58,927 bases of DNA from Streptomyces otsuchiensis (lineage in GTDB: Bacteria > Actinomycetota > Actinomycetes > Streptomycetales > Streptomycetaceae), in assembly GCF_004305975.1 (NCBI RefSeq), contig NZ_BHZI01000003.1, forward strand, positions 1 to 58,927, in the 5' to 3' direction. The first letter of the stretch is position 1; each line of letters starts with the position of its first letter. Positions 29,180 through 58,600 of this stretch are shown here, piece by piece. A program made the translations under genes and the position numbers. The notes under the pieces were generated by a model, which was given only the letters and a program-made list of their open reading frames with translations, made no database searches and was not told where the DNA came from.

Positions 29180-29209
29180 AGGGGGATCAACCGATCGGTT
29201 GATCCCCCT
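29180..29209. promoter_or_regulatory. Perfect 30-base palindrome: operator or terminator
   Basis: All 30 bases are self-complementary; each arm reads AGGGGGATCAACCGA up to the axis. In RNA it would fold into a 13-base-pair stem with a GATC loop. No T-run follows on the minus strand, so it is not a classical terminator, though GC-rich actinomycete terminators often lack one. Perfect symmetry in both halves, position upstream of the exporter, and overlap with a TTGATC -35-like element also fit an operator, for example of the TetR type. No such regulator is encoded in the window. Confidence 0.7.
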
Positions 29210-29214
29210 TACAC

Positions 29215-29234
29215 CCCCTAGCGGAAGACCCCTA
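29215..29234 (-). promoter_or_regulatory. Pair of TAGGGG elements upstream of the exporter unit
   Basis: CCCCTA occurs at 29215-29220 and again at 29229-29234 (TAGGGG on the minus strand), spaced 14 bases start to start. The same core, as CTAGGGG, touches the -35 of the starter PKS promoter. Such repeats could be binding sites for the linked NarL-type regulator. This is inferred from recurrence only; short G-runs are common in this DNA. Confidence 0.35.
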
Positions 29235-29301
29235 CGACCCTGACATCGCACCGGGTCCTCGGGTGCGGGCCACCTCGGCCTCTGACCTGCGACCGGCCGC
29301 G

Positions 29302-29337
29302 GGTCAGGCCGTCGGTCAGGCCGCGGGTCAGGCCGTC
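29302..29337. repeat. Three 12-base direct repeats at the end of the methyltransferase gene
   Basis: Three units share GGTCAGGCC plus three bases: 29302-29313, 29314-29325 and 29326-29337. The third contains the methyltransferase stop codon and its last Ala codon. It looks like a small slippage expansion; no function is evident. Confidence 0.75.
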
Positions 29338-30065
29338 GGCGTGGCGGTTCCGACGAAAAGGCCACGCGGTGCGAGGGGGTCCTTCACGTACTCGACCTCG
29401 CACCCCGCCCGGGCGAAGGCGGTCTCGTACTCGTCGCGGGTGAACAGCGTGGTGCGGTGCACGTCGTGGAAGTGCGTGATACCGCTCTCCGCAGAGGCGA
29501 CCAGGAAGTGCACCTCCATGTGACTGACCCCGCCGTCCCGGACGGTGTGGGAGACGCGGACGTAGGTACGCCCGCCCGACTCGACCGTGTCGGTACCCAC
29601 ATAGCCCTCCAGGAAGTCCTCGGGAAGCCAGAAGGGCTCGATGACGATGACACCGCCCGGCGAGAGGTGACGGGCGAAACTACGGAGCGTCGCGGTGAGT
29701 TCGTCGAGGTCGGCGCAGTACGCCACTCCGCTGAACAGGCTCACCACCGCGCCGAAGGTGCGGTCGAGGGCGAAGTCGCGCATGTCGCCCCGGTGGATGG
29801 GGACCCCGGTGTTCTTCCGGGCCAGCTGCACCATGTCCTCGGACAGGTCGAGGCCCTCGACGTGCCCGAACGACTCGGCGAAGCGCGTGAGATGGTCACC
29901 GGAACCGCAGGCGACGTCCAGCAGCGAGTCGGCGCCAGCCAGCCGGTCCCGTACCAGGGACGTCACCAGGGCGGCCTCGCCCGTGTAGTCCTTGCCCCGG
30001 CCCCGGTAGAAGGCCTCGTACATCTCGCCGCGGTCGTAGATGCTCTCGTGCCGGTCAGTGGTCAC
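29328..30065 (-). CDS. dTDP-3-amino-3,6-dideoxyhexose N,N-dimethyltransferase (TylM1/DesVI family)
   Basis: This 245-residue SAM-dependent methyltransferase should add both N-methyl groups to a dTDP-3-amino-3,6-dideoxyhexose, the last step toward sugars such as mycaminose or desosamine. Features: FYRGRGKDY (19-27) near the N-terminus, characteristic of the family; SAM motif I LLDVACGSGD (48-57); the following acidic EGLDLSEDM; GDMRDF (93-98); and a C-terminal RGLFVG. The start is GTG at 30065, preceded by AAGGAG at 8 bases and overlapping the ketoisomerase stop by four bases (GTGA), so translation is coupled. From memory, TylM1 and DesVI align across the whole length. With the ketoisomerase beside it, mycaminose is the favoured product sugar. 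Confidence 0.93.
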   Translation of the reverse strand: MTTDRHESIYDRGEMYEAFYRGRGKDYTGEAALVTSLVRDRLAGADSLLDVACGSGDHLTRFAESFGHVEGLDLSEDMVQLARKNTGVPIHRGDMRDFALDRTFGAVVSLFSGVAYCADLDELTATLRSFARHLSPGGVIVIEPFWLPEDFLEGYVGTDTVESGGRTYVRVSHTVRDGGVSHMEVHFLVASAESGITHFHDVHRTTLFTRDEYETAFARAGCEVEYVKDPLAPRGLFVGTATPTA

Positions 30066-30601
30066 GCGTCTGCTCCTTGTGGTCGTTCGGTCGTCTGGGT
30101 GTCCACGCGCCTGTCGCCTCGCCTGTCCGTCCCCGCGCGGCCGTCATCGGCCCGGGCGCCGGGAAGGCGTGCGGTACGCACGAACTCGCCGTAGTCGTAG
30201 AGGTAGTCGTCCAGTTCGTACGGAGCCGAGCAGAGCACCAGGCAGATCGCGTCGGGCGAGAAGTCGGCGAACTCGGTCCATACGCCGGGCTCGACGTGGA
30301 GCGCCTGGTCCGGTCGGTCCAGGCGCACCCGGGCACGTGAGAAGCCGTCGTCCACGACCACCTCGAAGGACCCGCTGGCGGCCAGGATGAACTCGTGCAG
30401 TTCCCGGTGCATGTGCAGCCCCCTGACCGCCTGCCGGGGCACTCCGTGCACGAAGAAGACCCGCTCGATCGGGAAGTCGACCTGCTGCCCCCGCTCGATC
30501 ACGGTGAGCGAGCCTCGCGGGTCGGTGTTGTCCGGGAGCGTGACGAGACGGCAGCCGCGTACCGCCGCGAGGGGCGCCTCGGGAGTCTGGTCAGGGGCCA
30601 T
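30062..30601 (-). CDS. dTDP-4-keto-6-deoxyglucose 3,4-ketoisomerase (Tyl1a/FdtA cupin family)
   Basis: This 179-residue cupin should convert dTDP-4-keto-6-deoxyglucose to the 3-keto isomer, before 3-transamination and N-methylation. Family marks are DPRGSLTVIE near residue 27, FPIERVFFVHGVP (43-55), RGLHMHRELHEF (60-71) with the paired catalytic His63 and His65, and YLYDYGEF (133-140). The last 35 residues are rich in Arg, Asp and Gly, look disordered, and extend beyond the usual fold. The ATG at 30601 has GAAAGG about 6 bases upstream and lies 66 bases after the terminal PKS stop, so this gene and the coupled methyltransferase probably share the PKS transcript. The 3,4-isomerase implies a sugar that keeps its 4-OH (mycaminose) rather than the 4-deoxy desosamine. 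Confidence 0.93.
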   Translation of the reverse strand: MAPDQTPEAPLAAVRGCRLVTLPDNTDPRGSLTVIERGQQVDFPIERVFFVHGVPRQAVRGLHMHRELHEFILAASGSFEVVVDDGFSRARVRLDRPDQALHVEPGVWTEFADFSPDAICLVLCSAPYELDDYLYDYGEFVRTARLPGARADDGRAGTDRRGDRRVDTQTTERPQGADA

Positions 30602-30667
30602 GGGGGCCTTTCTCAGGTGTGGGGTGTGATCGGTGCGGGCACTCCGGGCGGGTGGGCTTCGCCGGGG

Positions 30668-49669
<19,002 letters not shown>

Positions 49670-49673
49670 CGCC

Positions 49674-52600
49674 TCAGGCTCCCAGTTCGTTGTCGATGAA
49701 GGCGAAGAGGTTGTCGTCGTCCGCCGCGTCGAGGTTTCCGGCGGCGGTGACCAGGCCCGAGCCGTCGGCGGTGTCGTGCCGGGCGAGCAGCGCGTGCAGC
49801 CGCGAGACCACGCGGCTGCGGGTCTCGTCCCCCGGGCTGGTCCCGGCGAGGGCGGCGTCGAGCCGGTCCAGGTCGGCCAGGAACGCGGCGGGGCCGGTGT
49901 CGGCGCTCTCGACCACCAGTTGTTCCAGCAGGTGGTCGGTGAGACGGGCGGCGCTCGGGTGGTCGAAGACCAGCGTGGTCGGCAACCGCAGGCCGGTGGC
50001 GGCACTGAGCTGGTTGCGGATCTCGACCGCGCTCAGCGAGCTGAACCCCAGGTCGGTGAAGCCCAGTTCGGGGTGGATGGCCTCGGCGGAGGCGTGTCCG
50101 AGGACCGCGGCCGCGTGGCCACGGACCAGGTCGAGCACCACCTGCCGCCGCTCGGCCGGGTCGAGGGGAGCCAGGCGGGAGCTGAGCGACGCCGTCTCCG
50201 GCCGCTGCTCCTCGGCGGTCCGCCGGACGGGCGGTGGTACGAGGGTACGCAGCAGCGCGGGGACCGGAACGGTGTGCGCGTGGGCCCGCACGGCGGCCAG
50301 GTCCAGGCGTGCCGCCACCACGTGGGAGCGGCCGGTGGTGAGAGCGGCGTCGAGCAGGGCGAGGCCGTCCACGTCGGACAGCGCGGTTCCGCTGCCGGTC
50401 GCGTCCTCGCGTTCGCCCTCGGAGAGGTGGCCGGTCATGCCGGTGCCGGTGGCCCACATGCCCCAGCCGACGGAGAGGGCGTCCCGGCCACCGGCGCGGA
50501 TGCCGGCGGCGAGCGCGTCCAGGGCGGCGTTGGCGGCGGCGTAGTTGGCCTGGCCGGGTGCTCCGAAGGTGCCGGCGGCGGAGGAGAAGAACACGAACAG
50601 TTCGGCCCCGGCCAGCCTGCTCAGGTGGAGCGCCGCGTCGGTCTTGGGGCGCAGCACGGCCGCGACGCGCTCGGGGGTCATCGACGCGAAGACCCCGTCG
50701 TCGAGGACGCCCGCCGCGTGCACCACGGTGGCGATCCGCCGGCCGGTCAGCACCTCGGCGAGGCGGTCCCCGTCGGCGGCGTCACAGGCCACGATCTCGG
50801 CCCGCGCGCCGAGGGCGGCGAGTTCGGTGGCGAGATCGGCGGCTCCGGGGGCTTCCGGGCCGGAGCGGCTGAGCAGGAGCAGTTCGGTGACGCCGTGGGT
50901 GGCGGCGAGATGCCGGGCCACGAGGCGGCCGAGCCCTCCGGTGCCGCCGGTGACCAGGACGGTTCCGGTGGGCAGCGCGGGCTCGCCCTCCGGCCGGGCC
51001 CGGACCAGGCGTGGAACCAGCGGGGTACCGCCGCGCAGCGCGGTCTCCGGCTCTTCGGGTACGAGCGCCTCGGCGAGCCCGGTGAGGTCGCCGTCGGTGT
51101 CGAGGAGGACGAACCGGCCGGGGTTCTCGGAGTGTGCCGACCGGACCAGTCCGCGCGCGGCGGCGCCGGGCAGGTCGGTGATGTCCTCACCGTCCCGCAC
51201 GGCGACGGACCCGCAGGTCAGCAGCACGATGCGGGAGTCGTCGAAGCGCCGGTCCGCGAGGAGGGTCTGTGCCGAGTCGAGCACCTCGGCCACCCGCCGG
51301 TGCACCGCCTCCACGTCGTCGTCATCGGGTGTTCCCGCCCCGGAGAGGAGGACGACCTCGGGTACGTTCATGCCCGCGTCGACGTACTCGATCAGCGCGG
51401 CGGTGTCGGCGTGCCACTCGACGACGAGGTCCTCCTCGGCCAGGTGGTCGGCCGCGCCGAGGATGTCACCGCCGACCACGGCCCACGACGCGGGGAACGG
51501 GCCGGGGGCGGCGGATATCCAGTCGGTGGTGAACAGCGCGTCGCCGGGACCGCTCGCCGAGGTCAGCTGGGCGGCGGATACCGGACGGAACGCCAGCGAC
51601 TCGACGTGGACCACCGGAGCGCCGGTGGTGGTCACGGCCTCCAGGCGTACGGAGTCCCCCGCGGCGGAACGGCTCAGCCGGACCCGCAGTTCGGTGCTGC
51701 CTGCCGCGTGCGTGGTGACGCCCTGCCAGGCGAAGGGGATCTGCACCCCGCTGGTGCCGGGGAGGAGCTCTCCGGCTCCGATGGCGTGCAGGGCGGTGTC
51801 GAAGAGGGCGGGGTGCAGACCGAACCCCTCGGCGCCGGCGCGCGCTTCCTGGGGAAGCGTCACCTCGGCGAACACCTCGTCGTCCCGCCGCCAGACGGAG
51901 CGCAGGCCCCGGAAGGCCGGGCCGTAGCCGTATCCGCTGTCGGCGGCGGGCTCGTAGAACCCGGTCAGGTCGACCGGCTCGGCGTCGGTGGGCGGCCACT
52001 GGACCGCAGCCGGGACGTACCCGGCCGGGTCGGCGGCGCGCACCGTGCCCCTCGCGTTCCGGGTCCAGGCTCCGTCGTCGCCCTCGGGGCGGGAGTAGAC
52101 GGTGAGGGTGCGGGCGCTCTCCGTGGGGGCGCTCTCTCCGACGACGACCTGGAGGACGACCGCCCGGCCCTCGGGCAGGGTGAGCGGGGCCTCCAGGGCG
52201 AGGTCGTCCAGGTGCGGGCAGCCCGCCGACGTACCGGCCCGGACGGCGAGTTCGACCAGGGCGGTGCCGGGCAGCAGCACGGTGCCCAGCAGGACGTGGT
52301 CGGCTATCCACGGGTGGGTGTCCGCGGCGATCCGGCCGGTGAGCAGTACCCCGTCCGTGCCGGCCACCGGTACCGCCGCGCCGAGCAACGGGTGGTCGGC
52401 GCGGTCCAGGCCCATGGCGGAGACGTCGGCGGGCAGCGCCCGACTCTCGGGCCAGAAGCGTTCCCGCTGGAACGGGTAGGTGGGCAGCTGGACGCCGCTG
52501 CCGGTGCGGTCCTCAAGGACCGTGCGCCAGTCGACGGGGACGCCGTGCGCGTGGGCCTCGGCCAGGGCGGTCATCCAGCGGCGCAAACCTCCCTCACCAC

Positions 52601-55600
52601 GCCGGAGCGTGCCCAGCGCCGCGCCGGTGCGCCCGGTGGCCTCGATGCTCTCCTGCACCCCGACGGACAGCACCGGGTGGGCGCTGATCTCCAGGAACAC
52701 CGTCCGGCCCTCGGCCAGCAGGGCCTCGGTGACCTCCCCGAACCGCACCGTGTTGCGGAGGTTGTCGTACCAGTAGGTGGCGTCGAGTGCGGCGGTGTCC
52801 GTGCGGGTGGCGGTGACGGTGGAGTAGAACGGCACGGTGGAGGTGACCGGCGCGACCGGTGCCAGGTCCTCCAGCAGACGCTCACGGATCCGCTCCACCT
52901 GTGCGCAGTGCGAGGCGTAGTCCACCGGGATACGCCGCGCCCTGATCCCCTCCACCTCGCAGTGCGCCAGCAACTCCTCCACCGCATCCGCCTCGCCGGA
53001 GACCACCGTCGACCCGGGCCCGTTGACCACCGCGACCGACAGCCCCTCCCAGCGCGCCGCCAGCTCCTCCGCCTCCTTCAGCGGCAGCGCCAGCGACACC
53101 ATCCCCCCACGCCCCGCCAGCTCCTGAGCCACCGCACGCGCCCGCAACGCCACCACGCGCGCACCGTCCTCCAACGACAGACCGCCCGCGACCACCGCAG
53201 CCGCGATCTCCCCCTGGGAATGCCCCACCACAGCCGCCGGCACCACACCCACCGACGCCCACAGCTTCGCCAACGACACCATCACCGCCCACAGAACCGG
53301 CTGCACCACCTCCACCCGATCCAACTCGGCACCCTCACCACGCACCACATCCACCAGCGAGAACTCCGTGAACGGCGCAAGCGCCCGCCCACACTCCCCC
53401 ATCGCCCCGGCGAACACCGGCTCCCGCTCCAGCAACTCCGCAGCCATACCCACCCACTGCGAACCCTGCCCCGGAAAGACGAACACCGGAGAGACCCCGG
53501 AACGGCCCGAGCCGCGCACTACGTCGGGGTGCGGGTCGCCGGCCGCCAGCGCCTCCAGGGCGGCTGCCCGGTCCGGTCCCAGCACCACCGCACGGTGCTC
53601 CAGCACCGCGCGGCCGGTGGCCAGCCGCCACGCGGCGTCGGCCGAGTCCGCGTCGTCGGCGACGGGTACGAGCCGGGCGGCGGACTCCTGGAGGGCGGCG
53701 GCGCTCTTGCCGGACAGGATCCACGGCAGGACCGGGAATGTGGGCCGCTCCGGACCGCTCTCCACCGCAGGCCTGTCGGCCGCGGGTGCGCGGTACTCCT
53801 CCAGTACCACATGCGCGTTGGTACCACTCACACCGAAGGACGAGACGGCCGCACGGCGGGGCTGCTCCCCGCTGGGCCACTCCCGCGCCTCCGTCAGCAA
53901 CTCGACCGCACCGGAGGACCAGTCCACATGCGGCGTCGGCTCATCCACATGCAGAGTCCGCGGCATCACCCCGTGCCGCAACGCCTGCACCATCTTGATC
54001 ACACCACCGGCACCCGCCGCGGCCTGCGAATGCCCGATGTTCGACTTGATCGACCCCAGCCACAACGGCCGCTCCGCCGGACGATCCTGACCATAGGCGT
54101 TGAGCAACGCCTGCGCCTCGATCGGATCACCCAGCGTCGTACCCGTACCGTGCGCCTCCACCACATCGACATCCGCCGCCGTCAGCCGGCTCGCGGCGAG
54201 CGCCGAACGGATGACGCGTTCCTGCGAGGGGCCGTTGGGCGCGGTCAGTCCGTTGGACGCGCCGTCCTGGTTGACCGCCGAGCCGCGCACCACCGCCAGC
54301 ACCTCGTGCCCGTTACGGACCGCGTCGGAGAGCCGCTCCACCAGCAGCACACCCACACCCTCGGACCAGCCGGTACCGTCGGCCTCCGCGGAGAACGAGC
54401 GGCAGCGGCCGTCGGACGCCAGACCGCGCTGCCTGCTGAAGTCGATGAAGACGGCCGGGGTGGAGAGCACGGTGACGCCGCCCGCCAGTGCCATGTCGCA
54501 CTCGCCGTTGCGCAGTGCCTGGCAGGCCAGGTGCAGGGTGACCAGCGACGAGGAGCAGGCGGTGTCCACGGTCATGGCCGGACCCTCCAGCCCGAAGGTG
54601 TAGGACACCCGGCCGGCCAGCACGCTGCCCGAGGTGCCGGTGCCGAGGTAGCCCTCGACCCCCTCCGGCAGCACGGTCATGGTGGCGCCGTAGTCGTGGT
54701 ACATGAGTCCGGCGAACACGCCGGTGGAGCTGCCGCGCAGCGAGCTCGGGTCGATTCCCGCTCGTTCGAAGACCTCCCAGGAGGCTTCCAGCATCAGCCG
54801 CTGCTGCGGGTCCATCGCCAGCGCCTCGCGCGGCGAGATGCCGAAGGGCACCGGGTCGAAGCGGTCCGCGTCGTGGACGAACCCGCCTTCGAGGACGTAG
54901 GACTTGCCCGCGGCGTCGGGGTCGGGGTCGTAGAGGGCCGTGGTGTCCCAGCCGCGGTTGTCCGGGAACGGGCCGATGGCGTCGGAGCCCGTCGCGACCA
55001 GGTTCCACAGGTCCTCGGGGCTGTTGACCTCGCCGGGGTAGCGGCAGCTCATCGCGACGATGGCGATGGGCTCGTCGCTGCCGGCGGTGCGGGCGGCCCG
55101 CGCGGGCGCCGCGGCGTCCGCCGCCCCCGTCAGCTGGGACAGCAGGTGGGCGACCAGGGCCTGCGGGGAGGGGTAGTCGAAGACGAGAGCCGCGGGCAGC
55201 CGCAGGCCCGTCACGGCGCCGAGCCGGTTGCGCAGTTCCACGGCGGTCAGCGAGTCGAAGCCCAGGTCGTTGAACGGCTTGTGGTCCTCGATCAGCTCCG
55301 CGCCGCTGTGCCCGAGCACACCGGCGGCCTCGGACCGCACCAACTCGGTGAGCAGCTGGACCCGTTCGGCCTCGCCGAGGCCGGCGAGGCGCTCGCCCAG
55401 CGGTGAGGCGGCACCGCGCACGGCGCGCGCCGCCTCGGGCAGGACGCGGCGGGTGACCAGGCCCCGCAGCAGGGGCGTCACGGCGGCGGGGGCGCGGTCC
55501 GCGGCCTCCCGCAGCTCGGGGAGGTTCAGGCGGAGGGCGACCAGGTGCGGGATGTCACCTGTCCGGACGGCGTCCAGAACGGCCAGCGCGTCGGCGGTGG

Positions 55601-58600
55601 CAAGGGCGGAGCCCACACGGCGGATCCTGGCCAGCCCCGTCTCGTCCAGCCCGGCGGAGATACCGGAAGCCTCCGCCCACAGGCCCCAGCCGACGGAGAC
55701 GGCGCCCGGCCTGCGGTGGGCGACGGCGTCCAGAACCGCGTTCGCGGCCGCGTAGCCGGCCTGGCCCGCGGAGCCGAAGGTCGCGGAGACGGAGGAGAAC
55801 AGCACGAACAGCGGTACGTCGCCGACCAGTTCGTCCAGGTGGAGCGCGGAGGTCGCCTTGGCGTCCAGCACCGCGTCGAGCCTGTCGGGGGTCAGTGAGG
55901 TGACCACACCGTCGTCCACGATCCCGGCGGCGTGCACCACACCGGTCAGGGGCCGGTCGGCGGGTATGCCGGCGAGGACCTCGGCCAGTGCCTCGCGGTC
56001 GGCCACATCGCAGGCGAGGGCACGGGCGCGGGCGCCCAGGGAGGCCAGCTCGGAGATCAGTTCGTCCGCCCCGGGCGCTTCGGGACCGCGTCGGCTCACC
56101 AGCAGCAGGTCACGGACGCCGTGTTCGGTGACCAGGTGCTGGGCGACGCGGCCGCCGAGGACGCCGGTGCCGCCGGTGAGGAGGACCGTGCCGTGCTCCT
56201 GCGCCGGGTCCGGCGCCGCCGGGGGAACGACGGCGCGGGCGAGACGGGGCGCGTACAGCCGGCCGTCTCGCAGGGCCAGTTGGGGCTCGTCGGTCTCCGG
56301 CAGGCCGGTGACGGGCGTGCCGGTGTCGGCCGGGTCCAGGTCGAGCAGGACGAAGCGGCCCGGGTGCTCGGTCTGCGCGCTGCGCACCAGCCCCCACACC
56401 GCGGCGGCGGCGGGGTCGACCGGGGTGTCACCGGCGGGCACGGCGCCCCGGGTGAGCAGGACGAGACGGGAGGCGTCGAAGCGCTCGTCGGCGAGCCAGG
56501 TCCGCACCTGCTCCAGGGCGCGGTGGGCGGCGCGGCGGACCGCGGCGGGCCCGTCGGGCGTCGCCGGACCGTCGGAGTCCTCGGCAGCGCCGTCGGCGTG
56601 GACGGCCACCAGGGCGGGGAGTTCGGCCGAGGCCGCCAGCTCCCCGGCGTCGGCGACGACCGTCCACGGGGTGGAGGGTCCGGACGCGGGCAGGCCGGCC
56701 CAGTCGACACGGAAGAGCGTGTCGGCGGGTATCCGGCTGTCCACGGGCGCCGCCGGCCGCAGCACCAGGGACTCAACGGAGGCGACCGGCCGTCCCGTCG
56801 GGTCGGCGAACTCCAGCGAGACGGCGTCCGTGCTCGTCGGGGTCAGGCGCACGCGCAGGGCGGTGGCGCCCTTGGCATGCAGGGTGACGCCGGACCAGCT
56901 GAACGGGATGCGAACGGACGGATCGTTCTGCGAGGGACCGGTCAGCGCCGCGCAGTGCAGTGCGGCGTCGAAGAGGGCGGGGTGCAGGTCGAAGCCCTCG
57001 GCGTCGGGGGCGTCCGCGCCGTCGGCCACGCCGGGAAGCGCCACGTCGGCGTAGACCACACCGTCGGCTGCGCGCCAGGCGCCGCGCAGGCCCTGGAAGA
57101 GCGGCCCGTAGTCGAGGCCGGCGGCGGCCGCCGAGGCGTAGAAGTCGTCCAGGACCACCGGCTGGGCGTCCCGCGGCGGCCACTCGGCCAGGGGTTCGCC
57201 CGTCGTCGGGCGTGCGGGGGCCAGAACGCCGGTCGCGTGCCGGACCCAGCCGCCGTCGGTGCCCTCGCTGCCGTCGGCGCTGTCGGCGCTGTCGGGCCGG
57301 GTGTAGAGGGCGATCTCCCGGGAGCCGTCCGCCAGCGGGGTGCCCACCTCCGCCTGGATCCGGATACCGCCCTGCTCGGGCAGTTCCACCGGGGTGCCCA
57401 GGGTCAGCTCGTCCACGACGGCACAGCCGACCTGGCCGCCCGCGTGCAGGGCGAGGTCGACGAGCGCGGTGCCCGGGACGATGACCGCACCGTGCACACG
57501 GTGGTCGCCCAGCCACGGGTGGGTGGCGCGGGACAGCCGGCCGGTGAGCACGAGGCCGCCGTCACCGGCCACCGAGACGAGCGCGCCCAGCAGCGGGTGC
57601 CCGGTGCCGTTCAGGCCGACCGTCCTGAGGTCGGCCGGGCTGCTGAGGGCCGGCCAGTAGCGCTGTCGCTGGAAGGCGTAGGTGGGCAGGTCTACCCGGC
57701 GGGGACTCCACGGTTCCAGGACGGCCGCCCAGTCGGGGTCGAGCCCCGCGACGTGCAGGCGCGCCACCGCCCGCAGCAGGGTGTCCGTCTGGTCGCGGCC
57801 CTTCCGCTGCAGTGGAACGGCGACGGCGGTGTCGTCCTCGGTGCCGACGAGAGCGCAGAGGACGCCGTCGGGGCCGGCTTCGACGTACCGGGTGACGCCC
57901 TGGCGTCCCAGTTCCCCGGCGGCGTCGGCGAACCGGACGGTCGAGCGGACCTGGCCGACCCAGTGCTCCCAGGTCGTCGGGTCGCTGTCGAGGCCGACGG
58001 TGGAGACCAGCGGGATCGTCGGCGGGTGGTAGGTGAGGTCGCGGGCGACCGCGGCGAACCCGTCGAGCATGGGTTCCATCAGCTGCGAGTGGAAGGCGTG
58101 CGAGACCGCGAGCCGCTTGACCTTGCGGCCCTGGGCGCGCAGCCGTTCCTCCAGTGCGTCGATCGCGGCGGCATCGCCGGAGACCGTCAGGGACGACGGC
58201 CCGTTGACCGCCGCGAGGTCGACGCCCTCGGGCAGTTCGATCTCGCCCTCGGCGGCCTCGACGGCCAGCATCGCGCCGCCCTCGGGCAGTTCCTCCATCA
58301 GCCGGCCGCGGGCCGAGACCAGGCGGCAGGCGTCGTCCAGCGACAGGATGCCCGCGACGTGGGCGGCGGCCAGCTCGCCGATGGAGTGACCCGCCAGGAC
58401 GTCGGGGCGCAGCCCCCATGACTCGGCCAGGCGGAAGAGCGCGACCTCGACGGCGAACAGCGCCGGCTGGGTGTGGACGGTGCGGTCCAGCGCCGCCCCG
58501 TCCTCGAAGACGATCTCCTTCAGCGGCCGTTCGCCGCCGACCTTCTGGCACACCGCGTCGAAGGCTTCGGCGAACACCGGGAAGGTGTCGTACAACTCGC

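Larger units (their letters stand above)
29128..29327. other. Intergenic region between methyltransferase and ABC ATPase (200 bases)
   Basis: This is the only sizeable gap between the sugar genes and the exporter unit. From right to left it holds 12-base direct repeats, two CCCCTA elements 14 bases apart, a perfect 30-base palindrome, and a weak promoter-like TTGATC...TAGGTG on the minus strand with a short 15-base spacer. I see no gene in it. Confidence 0.8.
49920..55075 (-). other. Module KS-AT(methylmalonyl)-DH-KR-ACP feeding the terminal PKS
   Basis: The KS is intact (TACSSS). The AT has GHSQGE and VDYASHC, methylmalonyl type. DH reads [12 protein letters not shown], fitting HxxxGxxxxP, with Asp in LFDTALH. 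The KR has [12 protein letters not shown] and ANYAAAN, an active B-type. The ACP reads GFSSL, with Ser in place of the Asp before the modified Ser. Predicted unit is a methyl-branched alkene, C10=C11, conjugated with the previous one. Confidence 0.92.

Noticed and set aside
29180-29209. Palindrome as an insertion-sequence end or attachment site
   Set aside because: There is no transposase or integrase, no target duplication and no second copy visible in the window.
49670-50005. Upstream start at 50005 for the terminal PKS
   Set aside because: It would overlap the preceding PKS by about 330 bases with Pro/Ser/Thr-rich shadow sequence. The ATG at 49669 directly precedes a typical docking coil.
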